The position numbers and the translations under genes are program-made. The notes beneath the pieces are model-generated. The model was not told the DNA's origin and ran no database searches. It was given only the letters and a program-made list of their open reading frames with translations. This document shows, in pieces, positions 10,699 through 23,474 of a stretch of 64,000 bases of DNA. Source of the DNA: Lethocerus indicus. Taxonomy: Eukaryota > Arthropoda > Insecta > Hemiptera > Belostomatidae. The DNA is taken from NCBI GenBank assembly GCA_019843655.1, contig JACDQD010000005.1, forward strand, positions 27,848,954 to 27,912,953, given 5' to 3'. Position 1 is the stretch's first letter, and every line of letters begins with the position of its first letter.

Positions 10699-13273
10699 CT
10701 ACAAAGGCACATGTATGGGTAGACAGCCGTAGAGGCGGGCAGAGCGGCCATATGGGTAGTGTTTGCAGTCGGGTGGTGACGAGGGGCAACCCAGTCAACA
10801 ATCAAAATGTTTACAATTGGAGGAACAAACAGCTGAAATCTATCTAGCATCCTGCCGCCGTCCTCCACTAATAACTCCACAAACAGGCCCCCCCATCATA
10901 ACTGCCCAATAACAATTAATGAAACCCCCTAATATCACGTTAATATACACAAAATACGTGAAGAGGGCGGGGGGGGGAGAGGACGCTATCGTTTACAACC
11001 GACTTGTTAAAGCGAGTTAGTAAACGGAACATATAATGCGAACAAGGCACAATTCTACCTACGTGGGTCTAAAAACGTTCTGGCACAGCTTCAATAAAAA
11101 AAAAAAAATGTTTTCTCATTAAAAAGTTAATGAGGCTTTGATTGGAGATAAATGTTTGGCGTTCTTCTGTGGAAGTACTAGCACTGAAATATATTCAGAA
11201 CGTTTTATAATAATAATATAACTGCTAATAATTGAAAATAAGGGAGATCGTGGGTTACTTTATCCGTTAAATGAAAATTAAGTTTTATAGTTAAAAAATA
11301 ACGCATATATTCTTCGATAGCAATATATCTAGAAAGTATTAGCAGAGAATACAATAGTATTAGCAAAGCAACAGGATCTGACACATCGGTTTTCCTTTAA
11401 TAAAGATTTAAATGCCAACCCTAGGAGACATGAAATTCATGAGTTTAGAATGTTATGACCCTCTCGCCGTATGCTTTATACTCGTATCCCGGTAATCTTC
11501 AAGTAGATTCTTGTAATGTACATAAATTGTTTCAAACCCTAAGTAGAAGCCGTGAATATAACTAGTGTACAAAAGAGTTGTTACAGCTCCTTCACTTAAA
11601 TTCAATAATAAACCTAGGCAGTAGACTAAACACAATATCTTTTAACAGGGGCGCGATATTCCCGAGAGGAACGGACGAAAACGAGAGATACACAAAGGAC
11701 CGTTAGCCGGAGGGCCTAACGGGCAATTATCTCGGTTAATTGTCGGTGGAAAAAATGTTTTGAAGTGAGGTAGGGGCCGGCTAATCGCGGTGTCCACAAA
11801 ATTAGGGGAGCCCGGTTATTATTTCAAACTGTTTATATACAGAGCGGCACCCCCGCACGGGCTTCAGCCACCGAGGCCTCAAATACCTTCGGCAAATATT
11901 TTGAAAAGTCCTCCCCCCCCCTCGAACACAGCCCGGCCCTCGACGAACGTTCGGCGGTAAAAATAAATTAAATGCAAAGCCAAGTGCCGATATGGAGGGG
12001 AGGAGGGGCACTGTCCCCTCGCCTCTCACCGACAGCTTTTTTCGTCTTGTTTTTGCCCACCGGCCTCCGCTTTATAGAGCACAGGTCGGACGGAATTAAC
12101 TTGTCCCTTCCCATTTTTAAAAGCCGTGGAAGGTGGGGAGGGGGTCTTACACGGCGGGGTTTAACGATTTTATTACGGTGGCCCCACCGGCTAGTGTTGC
12201 CGCCGGTCGGCAACTACCCAGCACCGGTACTAACATAACACCCGCCTTCCCTCTTATATGGCGCCTATAAAATGTTTGTAGTTCCAGATTTAACTATCTC
12301 GTATCGAAGAACGGTCGCCCGAGGCCGCCGCGATACGGATCTGCCGGACTGCTGGACAGAAACCGGAATCTTCATCTGTGCATACGTGTTAGCTACTAAA
12401 TAAAGGGGCAAAATAATAGCCGTCGTTTACTTTTCTGAAATAAAAGTGAAGAAGATTCTAGATCATTGACACAAGTCCAATGATTGGACAGTTTTCAGCT
12501 CTGACATATTGTGGACTACTATATAAAATGAAAGTACTTAAATTTACGTTTAAAACATTTAAATGATACTGTTATATTTATGTTAATGACACCATAATAT
12601 TATTTTAAAATGCGAAATAGTAATCGAATTTACTACTTTTATAATTTAAAAGAATGTGCCAGTTAGAAGTTACCAGTTTAATTTTAGCTAAAGCGGTACA
12701 TCTGATATATTACTTCTTAACAGACCAGGATTTCTGTATTCGAGACAAATGGCAGGTCCTTTCAGCAACATCCGACTACCCAGTGTCTATATTATTAATT
12801 TAATTTAAAAACAGAATCGGAGCCGGGTATCTATTCGAGCCCTGAAACTGACAGGAATACCTGAACCCCCGTCAAGCCCTTTATTGATCGGGAAAATCAG
12901 TAACAATACATTTTAGCTAACTTACAACATTTACATAATTTTTGGTTGTAGAAATACCACAACCTTACCTTCAAAAATATAAAATGACGGAAAGTGGTAC
13001 GAAATTTACTACAGGGATAGGGATAACGTTAAAGTATGATGTAAAGTAGGATGTAGTATGAAGGTGACTCTGGGTGCCATTCACCTTCACACTCCATCGC
13101 CTGCATCAGGATGGGATATTGGAAAGATGTTCTTGGAGTAGTTATTTTTGCGGAAGTTAAGGGCCAATTTGTTCTGCGCGGGGCTATATTTAGAACAGAT
13201 TTAATGCACGTAGTCGAACCCGAACCCATTTTTAAGGAGACTACTACAATAATAAGGAATTATTTCTACTCAC
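10697..13273. other. Gene-less stretch, Lar intron after the Ig1 exon
   Basis: No second Ig exon of Lar was found on the minus strand here. I looked for the complement of the conserved F-strand Tyr-x-Cys segment and did not see it. A GC-rich patch at 11800-12240 opens three overlapping frames without recognisable domains. The rest is AT-rich. The first intron bases after the Ig1 exon (13273 downwards) are a good 5' splice site. Confidence 0.55.
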
Positions 13274-13564
13274 TGATGTAGACTTTTAGCTGTGCCTCGG
13301 CGTTGACCGCATCGCCTACTCCGTTCTCGGCGGCGCACTCGTAGGTCGCCTCGTCTCGGCCGCTCCTCACGGGCTCGATCCTCAAAAGAGACCCCGAAGG
13401 ATATTCCTGAACCTGGTAGCGGGTCTGGGTGGCGGGCACCTTCTTCCCGTTCTTCCTCCACGATATAGTCGGCGTCGGATCACCGCGCGCCTCGCAATAG
13501 AATATCGCTATCGAACCAGCTCTAACGTGTTGATTCCTCGGCCTTTCCGTTATCCTCGGAGGAT
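13274..13564 (-). CDS. Lar receptor tyrosine phosphatase, Ig1 exon
   Basis: This internal exon encodes the first immunoglobulin domain of a LAR-family (type IIa) receptor protein tyrosine phosphatase, a cell-surface protein used in axon guidance and synapse growth. It is 291 bases: 96 whole codons plus two leading bases and one trailing base, so both ends are phase 1, the usual arrangement for Ig exons. The 3' splice site upstream (pyrimidine-rich, ending TTCGCAG) and the 5' splice site (ATCA then GTGAGT) are both good. Counting from the first proline, the Ig core is visible: Cys23 in FYCEARGDP, Trp35 in SWRKNGKKV, and Asp70 with Tyr74-x-Cys76 in RDEATYECAAENG. The basic loop RKNGKK (36-41) corresponds to the heparan-sulfate-binding loop known in LAR-family Ig1. 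The ending AENGVGDAV is the arthropod form, unlike the vertebrate sequence. The same-strand frame reported at 13270-13461 is in another phase and is a shadow. Family and domain are sure; the phosphatase domains lie outside the window. Confidence 0.95.
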
Positions 13565-15038
13565 CTGCGAATATAAACAGAAAATAAAAACGAAATAGAT
13601 TAGCGAATTTTCAAATTTGCAAAAACTAAGAACAACCGTTAAACTCGATATAAACTGGAATGCATCAGTTAGTTCTAGCGAGTGTACAGGAGAGTTTATA
13701 AGCCCCTCTAACGAGAGGGGGAGGATTAAACGTATTCCTCATGTGGCGGACCGCATTTTCCTTCAATTGGAATTTGCAGGCGATATCTGTTAATAAAAAA
13801 ATTATATAAGAGTAACAGTGCTCCACTAATAAATAAAAGGAGAACGCAACGCGGACACGGCTTATGCAGTCACTGAAATACAAGACGAAGTTGTGTGATT
13901 ACTCAAAGAACGCGCCGGAAGTTTTGTTCAAAAAGTTCACGAACTAACGCAAGGGCAGATAATTAAACAATAACCCGGTTTGCCCCTGTAACTAGATACG
14001 GTACAGCAAGTTGGGAGGTGGATGTCCTCTTTATTTAATGACGGTTCTTCAGATTTCGATTGCTCCAATTATATAGACTCAAGCTTGAATCCAGCCTGTG
14101 GGTATCAATTACATTAGACGCGCGTAGGAATAATGTTATCTAACTATTGTGTCGGACAAAGCGGGAGGCGGAAAGAGCGAAGAATAAGAAGAGTGCGTCG
14201 GGCGGCCCAGGAAATTCATCCTCCGAAGGGGGTAAAGGTTAGCCCAGATAATCCGTGAGGGGTCGGCCGAGTGGCTAGGTGGCCCCATACTGGGGGACCA
14301 GCAGCAATCCTCCCCTACCCCATCTCGACCATTATGCAGATAGAGCCGACGGCCTTATCTACACACACTGGAGACCCTCGCCCTCCACCTTTTTTCCCCT
14401 CTCTCTTTCCCTCCCATTTAAATCGCAACAATAAAAAAAGCTCTTCCTTCCTCCCTCCTTTCTTTCGCCCCGACTGTTATACGACGCTTTTCCTTTTACA
14501 AAAAAAAACGCCGAAAATGAGCCCCAATCTGTCTTTTGTTGCCGGCGGCAACAACGACGTTGTCTAATTTCCCCCCGGTCTAATTATTCAATTCAACGGG
14601 CGAGAAAAATTAATATTCATTCGAGATATTCTGAATTAATATCGTCACTACATATGGAAATATAGCACTCACGCAAACATTTGTCGACAGTAGCGCTTCC
14701 ATTTCCACGTATTTTTATCTTGATGCCGTTATTATAATAATGCCGCATATACTGTCGCGTTATCGTGTACGAAATATGTGCAGTACATAAGACAGTTGAT
14801 GATACTGTGAATAATGTTGGGAAATTAAATCTACCACAATCGCGAACGACGATACAAATACATTTAAATTCTTTAATTAAACAATTATTTTATTTAAAGT
14901 GTTAATGACTGGTTACAGAAGACTGTTTAACAATAGGGTGTTACGGACAAGTAAATAATTATATCATAATGGAAGACTATACTGGGACGTTAATAAAGTC
15001 TCGGCTGACATTTATCACATTTGATGGGGGAGGGCGAC
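13565..15038 (-). other. Intron upstream of the Lar Ig1 exon
   Basis: On the minus strand this would be the intron between the candidate signal-peptide exon and the Ig1 exon, 1474 bases if that model is right. Its 3' end has a T-rich tract and CAG. It holds a GC-rich patch at 14150-14580 whose plus-strand frame (14271-14567) resembles nothing known. Near 14265-14285 there is a tRNA A-box-like string but no matching B box, so I do not call an RNA gene. Confidence 0.45.
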
Positions 15039-15105
15039 CGGCATAACAAAAATCGCCGACAAACAAGGTCAAAACAAGAAACACGAGCCAACTTGTGCGC
15101 CACAT
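15039..15105 (-). CDS. Candidate first coding exon of Lar (signal peptide)
   Basis: A minus-strand ATG at 15105 opens a 22-residue signal peptide: a short n-region (MWRTS), a hydrophobic core (WLVFLVLTLFV), and a c-region ending Cys-Tyr-Ala that satisfies the -3/-1 rule. If the exon ends at 15039, one base into the next codon, it joins the phase-1 Ig1 exon in frame. Residues Tyr-Ala-Asp-Pro-Pro-Arg-Ile would then span the junction. Fly and vertebrate LAR proteins likewise place the signal cleavage a few residues before the Pro-Pro that opens Ig1. Against the model, the 5' splice site (CCG then GTCGCC) is a poor match to consensus. The frame also continues 20 codons past it to a stop near 14980, and the frame stays open upstream through a CT repeat, so the ATG choice rests on the signal peptide alone. 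The base at -3 is G. The peptide and phase are seen; membership in Lar is inference. Confidence 0.35.
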
Positions 15106-15180
15106 TTCATCGCCGCGTACAGTACTCACGGCAATAAGATTGCGACGACAGACAACAGATATCGCGATATTATTAAGACC

Positions 15181-15465
<285 letters not shown>

Positions 15466-18202
15466 TGAGTCGCTTACTAGTGAACAGCGGCCATATTTCA
15501 TAAAAGAATTGAGCCGACGAGGGAGAAGACCCCGCCCCACAGTCCTCTAAACAATAACTGCCTCCTCTGAAAACAAAGGCCGGAGGGGGGGGGTGAAGAG
15601 TTGTGATAATTAAAACGTGACTGGTGCGAAGAAGGGGGCGGGGGCGGGCGCGGGGACGTCTTATGAATTTCATGGACAGTTCTGAAGGAGTGCAGAGCGC
15701 CGCCCCGAGCAGAGCCGATGAGCAAATTATGCAAATGAACGAGTGAAATATAACTTGTAATCCTTTCGGCTCTGTACAAATATATCGCCACTGCCCCCTG
15801 TAAAACCGTCTATCTGCTCATTTACCTAATCCATTAGCTCATTTTAATATGAATAATTTCGAATTTAAACGCGACGCTTAACGTTAGTTTATGGGCCGGT
15901 ATGGGCTGAATCGGTGTTTCGCAAATTTTAATTAACAATTCTTAGAAAATCGAGTAAAAGCGAGTAGTGATTAAATTAAACGTTAATAGATGAAATAATA
16001 ATTATTTTTTTAAATTGAACTACATTTTTCTCAAGTAGCTTTCTTTAATGAATACAAACTATATGTGCTAGTCATACTAACTCGGGAATGTAATTTCATG
16101 TCTGTGTCTGATTCTGACCTGGGTGAATAAACAAGACCACCAACCAAGATGAATAACCACTACTTTTAAATCAGAAAATCCGATAGTGTCGCTACATCAA
16201 TAATTTAGTGCTGACAAATTAGATTTATCCACAAAAACGCTGAACAGGTCACACCTGCTAGTGATTTTCTAATTGCTTCCCGTCCCCAAAAACCGTCCAA
16301 AAAATAACCATCAATTTCTTCTACTTACGTCCAATACACAGTTAATAAATAGAGCTTTGCGAAATGAAAAAGAAAGTTAAAAAGCAAAGGAGGAAATTTC
16401 TCATGTCGGAGTTTCCTGTCAAATTTCCTCAGTCTACCGAAGCATGGAACAGTCTAACAGGACTTCGAAGTGCACTCGGTTGGCAGTTGGTTTGGGCAAA
16501 TACAGCTCCACTCTGATATTGACGTTATACTACATTCAATGACAAAGTTGGTAAGAAGAAAATATGAAGGTATCGTCGAAACACGATTGATATCGGAATT
16601 ATGCAGAATTATTTTGGCTTAGAATATGGAATTTTTCTCAGATTTTAACATCGATTATTAAGATCGATCATACAAAAAGTTACAATTTTTAATATTACAT
16701 TTACTTTGTTACAACTAAGGTTCGCGATAGTTCAAAGAAACGAGTAATCGTATAGAGATATGCCTGACATCATGTTTACTAGCCAGCTAAAGGCTACACG
16801 TAAATTATTATGGGCAAAGATAAAAAAAGGAGATATATGTTATTTAGTACCTCACGTCTAGTACAGCAAATAAATCATATTCCTGGTTATGAAATTGAAG
16901 TTTTCATTCTTCTGTCGGTTTCTATAAAAAATAAGAATTAATTATAAATGTTACACCATTCTGAATGGAGATCAATTAGTTATACATTTCCCTGCGAATA
17001 AATGCATATAATTGGGATTTCTTCTTCCACAACCTTAATGCCGGTCAAATCGCGGCGTCCTCCCAATTTCATTCTCATTTAATGGAACTGAAAAAAATCT
17101 GAGTGGAACATCCGATCAGGAAAAAATTGAAAATGTGACACCCACGGACTTGTTAAACGGTTCCCTGGAAGAGGGGGAGAAGTGTAGGCATGAAATTGGA
17201 CAGACATCGCCGGCCGAACTCCGGAAAAGTGTTTTCCCGTCGTGAAACCGCCGGGAAAATTGATTGGTGGAGACAACGCTCGACAGTGGGAAGACGGCCC
17301 ACGGGCAAACAATTACTGGAATATTTTGTTTCGGAGCCTCTCAGCTCCTCTGCCACCCATCAAAAAATTTTCATTACTTTCAACTTACGATGTACACAGC
17401 ACGTAAAATATCGCGCGAACTATACATGCTCTCGGCGATTTTAGTTCAGAGTTAATGTCATTTAATTACGATCACTTTCCGAAACAGTTAATAAGGAAAA
17501 TTAGCTGAAATATTCTTTCTCTCAGACAAACTCAAGACCAAAAAATAATTATTGAAAGTGTCTTTAATGAGTTACAAATTTTAATTGAAGGAAAAGAGAA
17601 ACCGATTAATCGAGAAGAACTTCTTAAACTCTTGGAAACTTAAAATAGAATGAACCTTTAATGTTCTTTCCGCAGTATTCATTAACTACTACCATGTATT
17701 TCAAATGACCCATTTAAGTTATTACCGAAATTTTTTTAGAAAAAGTTTATTAGAAACAACGCATTTGGTGGTCACATATATTTTCACTTATTCACTGCAA
17801 GCATACCGACGTTATTTAACTCATATAGTAAACGATGAATATCTAAATCTGATGCACATTTGCGTATCCGTAATAATTAAAAAATAAAGCAATTCAAAAT
17901 AATTATACGGAAACTCATATAAGATCATGAAATTATTCTCTAAAGAAGCCTGACAATTTAAGAACGGATTTATGACATACATTTAGACTATGGTTTTATC
18001 GAAATGTGTCGGATATTTCGGTTTGGTTTGGATTTCACGTAAATTTATAATAGCGTGAAGAAAGCCCCTATTAAGGAACACACGCAAAAATTATTTGCGT
18101 AAATGTAAACTCACATGTAAACGTGTTATCTAATAAGGAAAATTTGACTGTATAAACGAAACAGTCGAAGTATTTCATAAGTCGTACGCAGAAGATTTTC
18201 TT
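15466..18202. other. Gene-less stretch 5' of the Lar candidate exon
   Basis: A GC-rich patch at 15520-15720 is followed by AT-rich sequence. No recognisable exon was found. An octamer ATGCAAAT lies at 15729-15736. The frames at 15498-15791 and 17079-17455 overlap on both strands and carry no motif I know. This region is the natural place for a Lar promoter or 5' untranslated exons, but I cannot identify either. Confidence 0.5.
15729..15736 (+). promoter_or_regulatory. Octamer motif ATGCAAAT
   Basis: A perfect POU-domain octamer. Single octamers occur by chance in AT-rich DNA, and this one is noted because it lies about 600 bases upstream of the candidate Lar start codon. Confidence 0.25.
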
Positions 18203-18548
<346 letters not shown>

Positions 18549-21251
18549 AGAGTGATCGACGAAATGAGGGAGATAGGGCCGAGAGGGGGGAAGGGATAAG
18601 ATATAATCCAGATGAAGTGATTTAGATGCCCCGGCTATATATAAGTAATCCTGGGTGATGGAGCCGGTAGGAGAGATAAGGGGTCAGGATCCATGGGGTG
18701 GCGGGCGGGAGGGAGCAGATTATCGTCCCCCAGGTGCCCGCCCAGACAATCGGTGACACCTCCCTCCCCCCACCACCAATAACTACCTAACATTACTCGT
18801 TTCGGTTATTTCCACCCGTCCGACGGACCATTTCAATTTTATTAAATTGCCTCCGATATTAGTGTCGCGTCTCGGATTGAAAACGCGATCCATTCAATTT
18901 GATGAAAAAAGTGGCATTATTGGCCCTTTGCCGTGATTGAAAACTTTGTCCGCTCATTCGCTTACAAATAAACGAACACGCGTATTAATGCCTCCGCTTT
19001 ATGACCGGAACACAAACGGAATAATAGTATAATGGATGCTAAGATAGATCGCGCGAGAACAAAAAAGTGAGTTTCAGTATTTTATTGACGCTGACTCGAA
19101 TGTTCTTCTCGCGTTAATTTTCCATATCTCCAGAACATATGCCTGGGAGGAACAGTGCTTTATCGTGAAAACGTAAGCATTAAACGGCCAAATGGGATGG
19201 GGTATGGTTTAACAATTCTGAGCTTAGTTTCATCTAATGCCCAAATTGAAGTAACAGTTTTTTGTTAAAATACGAATTTATTGAGAAAGTTTTTAGCCAA
19301 AATATACGAGAGCGCAAAGCAATCTTCAACAGTAACACCGTTTTGCTCGGGGGTTGAACAAAGCAAAAATCACTAACCCCGACCAGGGGAGAATATTCAA
19401 ATTTGAAACTATACATTTTTATTCTTTCATTTCTTCCTTCCTTCTCAAACAGGAATGGGGGGACGGAGGGGTGAGGTAGGAAGGGAAAAATGGAAGACGT
19501 TTGAGAATTCAGAGTGCGATTAATATGAAAAGAGAAAGCGGTAAAAGGAGAGGTGGTCGTTTAGTGAGAGGTAGAGGGAGGGGGGGATAAAGGTAGTGGA
19601 AAAGGGGGACGCCCGGATAAAACGGAGCCAAATCCTGTTTGTCAAAAACGTCACGAACGCCTCGTCTTTAATAGTAAATTTCTTTATTCCTGAAACGTGA
19701 CCCCACTTATAAATGTGAACTTTAATAAAGTGTTAACTCTTTTAACGCACTACCGCACTTTTAAACATTATCGCCGACTCTTTTATTCTTTCTGTATTTC
19801 TTCTCCTCTCACGCTGTTATCTATTCTACTTTGTTTTGTCCTATGTTATTCTTCTTAATTCATCGGTCGCCTGTAGCTAAAGCCGCGTTTCGGGGGACAG
19901 AACGAGTGTTTTAACAGACCCCGTTTCAACTGTAACTAGTGGTAACTAAGTTTTGAGAAAATAAACTGCAATACTAGGATACAATTCGAACCCATTACGA
20001 ACATGGAGGCCTACCGCCATAATTATCTTTTTGCTTATCGTTTCGTTTACTTATTCGTCTAGATGTATCTTAATCGAAATCTACGACGGGACGAAAATAT
20101 TTTCAAAGGCGTCCTCATAGTACAGTATGCGGAACCGATGATGGCCGACAGTACCCGAACGGAGTGTCAAGTCATCGAATCGCGAAGTGGAGCAACTGTT
20201 AAGTGCGGCTGCGGGGACTTAAAAAGGTAGTCTTAGAATGGGCTCTGGCCGGTATTAAATGGGCCCGAGATAAAGGGAACAAGATATTGCGGAATTTCGT
20301 ACATTTTGAAGTAATCGTGTCACGAACAAAAGGCATTTTGAAGTCATTATTGTCGATGGGTGAAAGGGCGGCCACCGGCGGCAGCTGCGGCATGGCGGGC
20401 GGGGGCCGCATTTTTAATGGAAGGTAACAGATAAGAGAGCAATTAGAGTCACACAATACTGAAGCTTGAAAGCTCTGTCTATACTTTATTACTAAGTACA
20501 ATTGGCCAAGCGCTCTCTCCCCCACCGCACTTTAAAATTCTGGCGATTGAATAGCTCGGCCGGTCGCCCGGGTTCAATAATATCATCCGTAAAATTAATC
20601 TAGAAACTTCCTTTTGACACCCTGTATTCGACAAATTTTTATTTATAAATACAGAAATTATTTTATACAAATTTATAATCAATTTATTACATTTAATTTT
20701 ATTAACGCGCAGTAACCATTATGTATAACGTTTATTTTGCAATCCTTTATTGTCTAGAAAACATTGAATTTGTGCAACACGTGCCATTAAAACTCAAGTG
20801 GCCAATAGTACTGAATTTAATTAGAAGAAGTGTAGAAAATTAATGAAGATCACTATTGATGCCTCAACGAAGTAGATCTAGGCTGAAAAAGGACGGCTCA
20901 TTAAGATTTCTAGAAAACAACATCTTTCACATATATTTGTACTTACGTGTCAGGTACTGAATGTAGGGGTAGACGGAGAAGTTTGAGCCTGCAACATATC
21001 AAACTGGGGATAGAGGGAAAGGGCCGGATCGTGCGGGGAGTACCATCAGCGGTGATCACATCATAAAATAGCACCACATGCGCACGCACGCATAAAAACT
21101 ACATTAACCCTAAAGTGTGTCTTTCTTTCTACATTGAACACAATTATAATTCATTTTCGCGATCACTGCGCGATTTCGGCCTAAGAACAGTTATTACTAT
21201 AGCAATAATGTATATAACATATTTTTCGAACGAGTCGAACAGCACGTTTCG

Positions 21252-21273
21252 GAACTGGTCATCTGACCGGTTC
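21252..21273. promoter_or_regulatory. Near-perfect palindrome with ACCGGTT-type half-sites
   Basis: GAACTGGTCA and TGACCGGTTC face each other across a two-base centre, with nine of ten pairs matching. A further GAACTGG follows at 21281-21288. The half-sites resemble the AACCGGTT-type sequence bound by Grainyhead-family factors. Function is unproven. Confidence 0.25.
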
Positions 21274-22205
21274 ATCATCGAGAACTGGACCGACTGAAGA
21301 GTAGATCAACTATATACAGGTGTCGAATAATTTCAAAATACTAGATAGGTATGAATGTCATGGACGTCAAATATATGTGCTAAGGGGAATGCCCGAAAGA
21401 CAACTATTGTATTTGAATTGAACAGGGAATTAGATAATAAGTATGAAATTTTTATAAAACGGAAATAATTGCGGGAAAGGGGTCCGGGGCGTTATTTCAC
21501 GGTCGAGGGGCATGCGCCCATGCGGGTATGTTTGGAAATTGGTGGGTGATACAGAACAAGGAGACGCGAGTGGGTGGGGGCGAAGGGCGGTAGGTTAAGG
21601 GTTGAGAGTGGGAGGGACCCTGTTCAAAAGGCACAATCCAATTTATTTGAATGCTGGCCCCTTTACCGACCCCGGGGCCGCCCCCGGCTAACGCCACCAC
21701 GGCGAGGAACATTTAAATTGTTACCTTTCACAGCAGGCCATATATACACACACACACACACGAACGCTCCAAGTGCCACTTATTGGACAAAATACAATCG
21801 TCGCTGACCAAATCTAAAAAGACAAATGGAGGGAAATTTATGTAGGTAAAAATGATCCTGTAGCTACAAGAATAGTGTTGGTGTCGCCAGCCGGCACCAC
21901 GGAATTCTGAATAATATACCGAACGGTAAAATAAATAAATGAATATTTATGAGGAGTGCGCTATACTTTTAAAAAAGGGGTACATCACAGACAGCAATGA
22001 GTATAAGGGCCAATTTCGGAGAAGTGTATGTTAAAGAGCTCTCTGTTCGTTAATTTGGAAATTGTCAGAGTAATAAAAATTTTGTAAAGTTCAAGTTACG
22101 CGGAATTGTTAAATCCGATAAGGAAAAAAGTAGGAACGCGCTAATTTATTAATTGCGATAATGAAACCATTACTCCAGTACAGGGGGATGGAAGCCGGGA
22201 CTATT

Positions 22206-22213
22206 ATGCAAAT
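22206..22213 (+). promoter_or_regulatory. Octamer motif ATGCAAAT
   Basis: A perfect POU-domain octamer in AT-rich sequence without other support. Confidence 0.2.
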
Positions 22214-22478
22214 CGCGCATTGCACGCCCACAGAATTTCAACTTAGATTGGGCAAAAAGTTCCCCCTAGAAAATAAAAATAATTATATCCCACAGAAATA
22301 TGTAGGGTATGGGTATAATAACGCTTTCGAACAACGGCGATGAATAATCTTTCTAAATAGGGAAAAATTGTTTGAAAAAGTTTAACGGTGGGGTAGTATT
22401 TCGAACAGACAAGAGACTTAACGGACTAATTGTTCGTATCATTCGAGTGATATTCCCCGCGCAAGCGTTTCGTATGCC

Positions 22479-22498
22479 AGAGAGGTTTCAACCTCTCT
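22479..22498. repeat. Perfect 9-bp inverted repeat, 2-base centre
   Basis: AGAGAGGTT and AACCTCTCT flank a central TC. The core GAGAGGTTTCAACCTC nearly repeats the sequence at 462-478, which differs by one extra T. Confidence 0.6.
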
Positions 22499-23445
22499 CT
22501 ATACTGTCAGGGCTGTCATTATGGTGCGGTGTAATTGTGGTGTCATGTCCAGCCTATTGAATTACATACGTGCTTCTAGGCGACAGCAGAGACAAGGCCG
22601 AGAAATTGCCCACTGCTCACTGACCGAATAATACCGGGGACGGCAAGACGCCGAAATCTGTCATCCGAACGGACTAAAATCATACGACCGATGGGAATTT
22701 ATCTATGACCTGTTGAGGCAATCGGTTTGCCAAATTTATTTCCCGGGAGAGATTCCGTTTAAAATTTAACGGGGGGAGGAGGTGGTGGTGGCCATTATAA
22801 ATTGTTGACCGGTAAAGGAGAGTTGGGCGACCCTTATAATAGGCGGGCGGTTATCTGTGGGGTGTTGCCCGGGGCTGTTGCTGCCTCCACACACGGGACA
22901 CGTAGTCGCAATATAGTCAGTGGCCCCTCGCCACCTCCTCTCTGAATTATTGTCACCGACCCGAGGGGCACCCATATGTACAGTTAGGCCAATACCAGAT
23001 ACCAAGAAACAAATTCCAATCGTAGCTATGAACTTAATTCGACCGCCACGACTTTATATTCGCCAGTGCGGTAAATACGGTTTAGGACAGAATTACAAAA
23101 CTCAAACGTTTGTAAATAAATTAATAATTTACAACCGTATTTTAAAACCTCCAACTCCTACAAAATTGTAAATCAACTCCGCCACTGTTGTAAATCAAAA
23201 CACAGCACTGCGAGGGGAATTTGTTGGCAATAAATGCTGCGAATACGTGCCACTAAAACAATTGACAATTTCATACGCGGAAATTTTTACATATCTCCAA
23301 AATACTATCGCGTATTTTAGATTTTTTCACTTTCCTCCAAAAACGTATGAACCGCGCTGTGTGCATTTCTCGAGGAGTCGAGGGTTCGGCAGAGCGGGCG
23401 GCTCCTCTTCCCACATTACTTCGCTTCCCCGTTTAATGGTCCTCC

Positions 23446-23474
23446 ATTTGCATATACAGGCCTCGGATTTGCAT
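23446..23474 (+). promoter_or_regulatory. Two ATTTGCAT octamers two helical turns apart
   Basis: ATTTGCAT occurs at 23446-23453 and again at 23467-23474 in the same orientation, 21 bases from start to start. This is the octamer recognised by POU-domain factors. The phased pair within a mixed-composition segment (about 23240-23600) is more suggestive than a lone octamer. The 115-codon frame across it (23247-23594) has no recognisable domain. Confidence 0.35.

Noticed and set aside
11968..12238. GC-rich opposing frames that might be the Lar Ig2 exon
   Set aside because: The minus-strand translation lacks the Ig cysteines, the tryptophan and the Tyr-x-Cys motif.
14262..14325. A-box-like GGCCGAGTGG suggesting a Ser/Leu-type tRNA
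   Set aside because: No B box or closing acceptor stem at the expected distance.
20070..20090. CGAAATCTACG matching the MITE tip
   Set aside because: Similarity stops after 11 bases and no inverted partner or further arm sequence follows.
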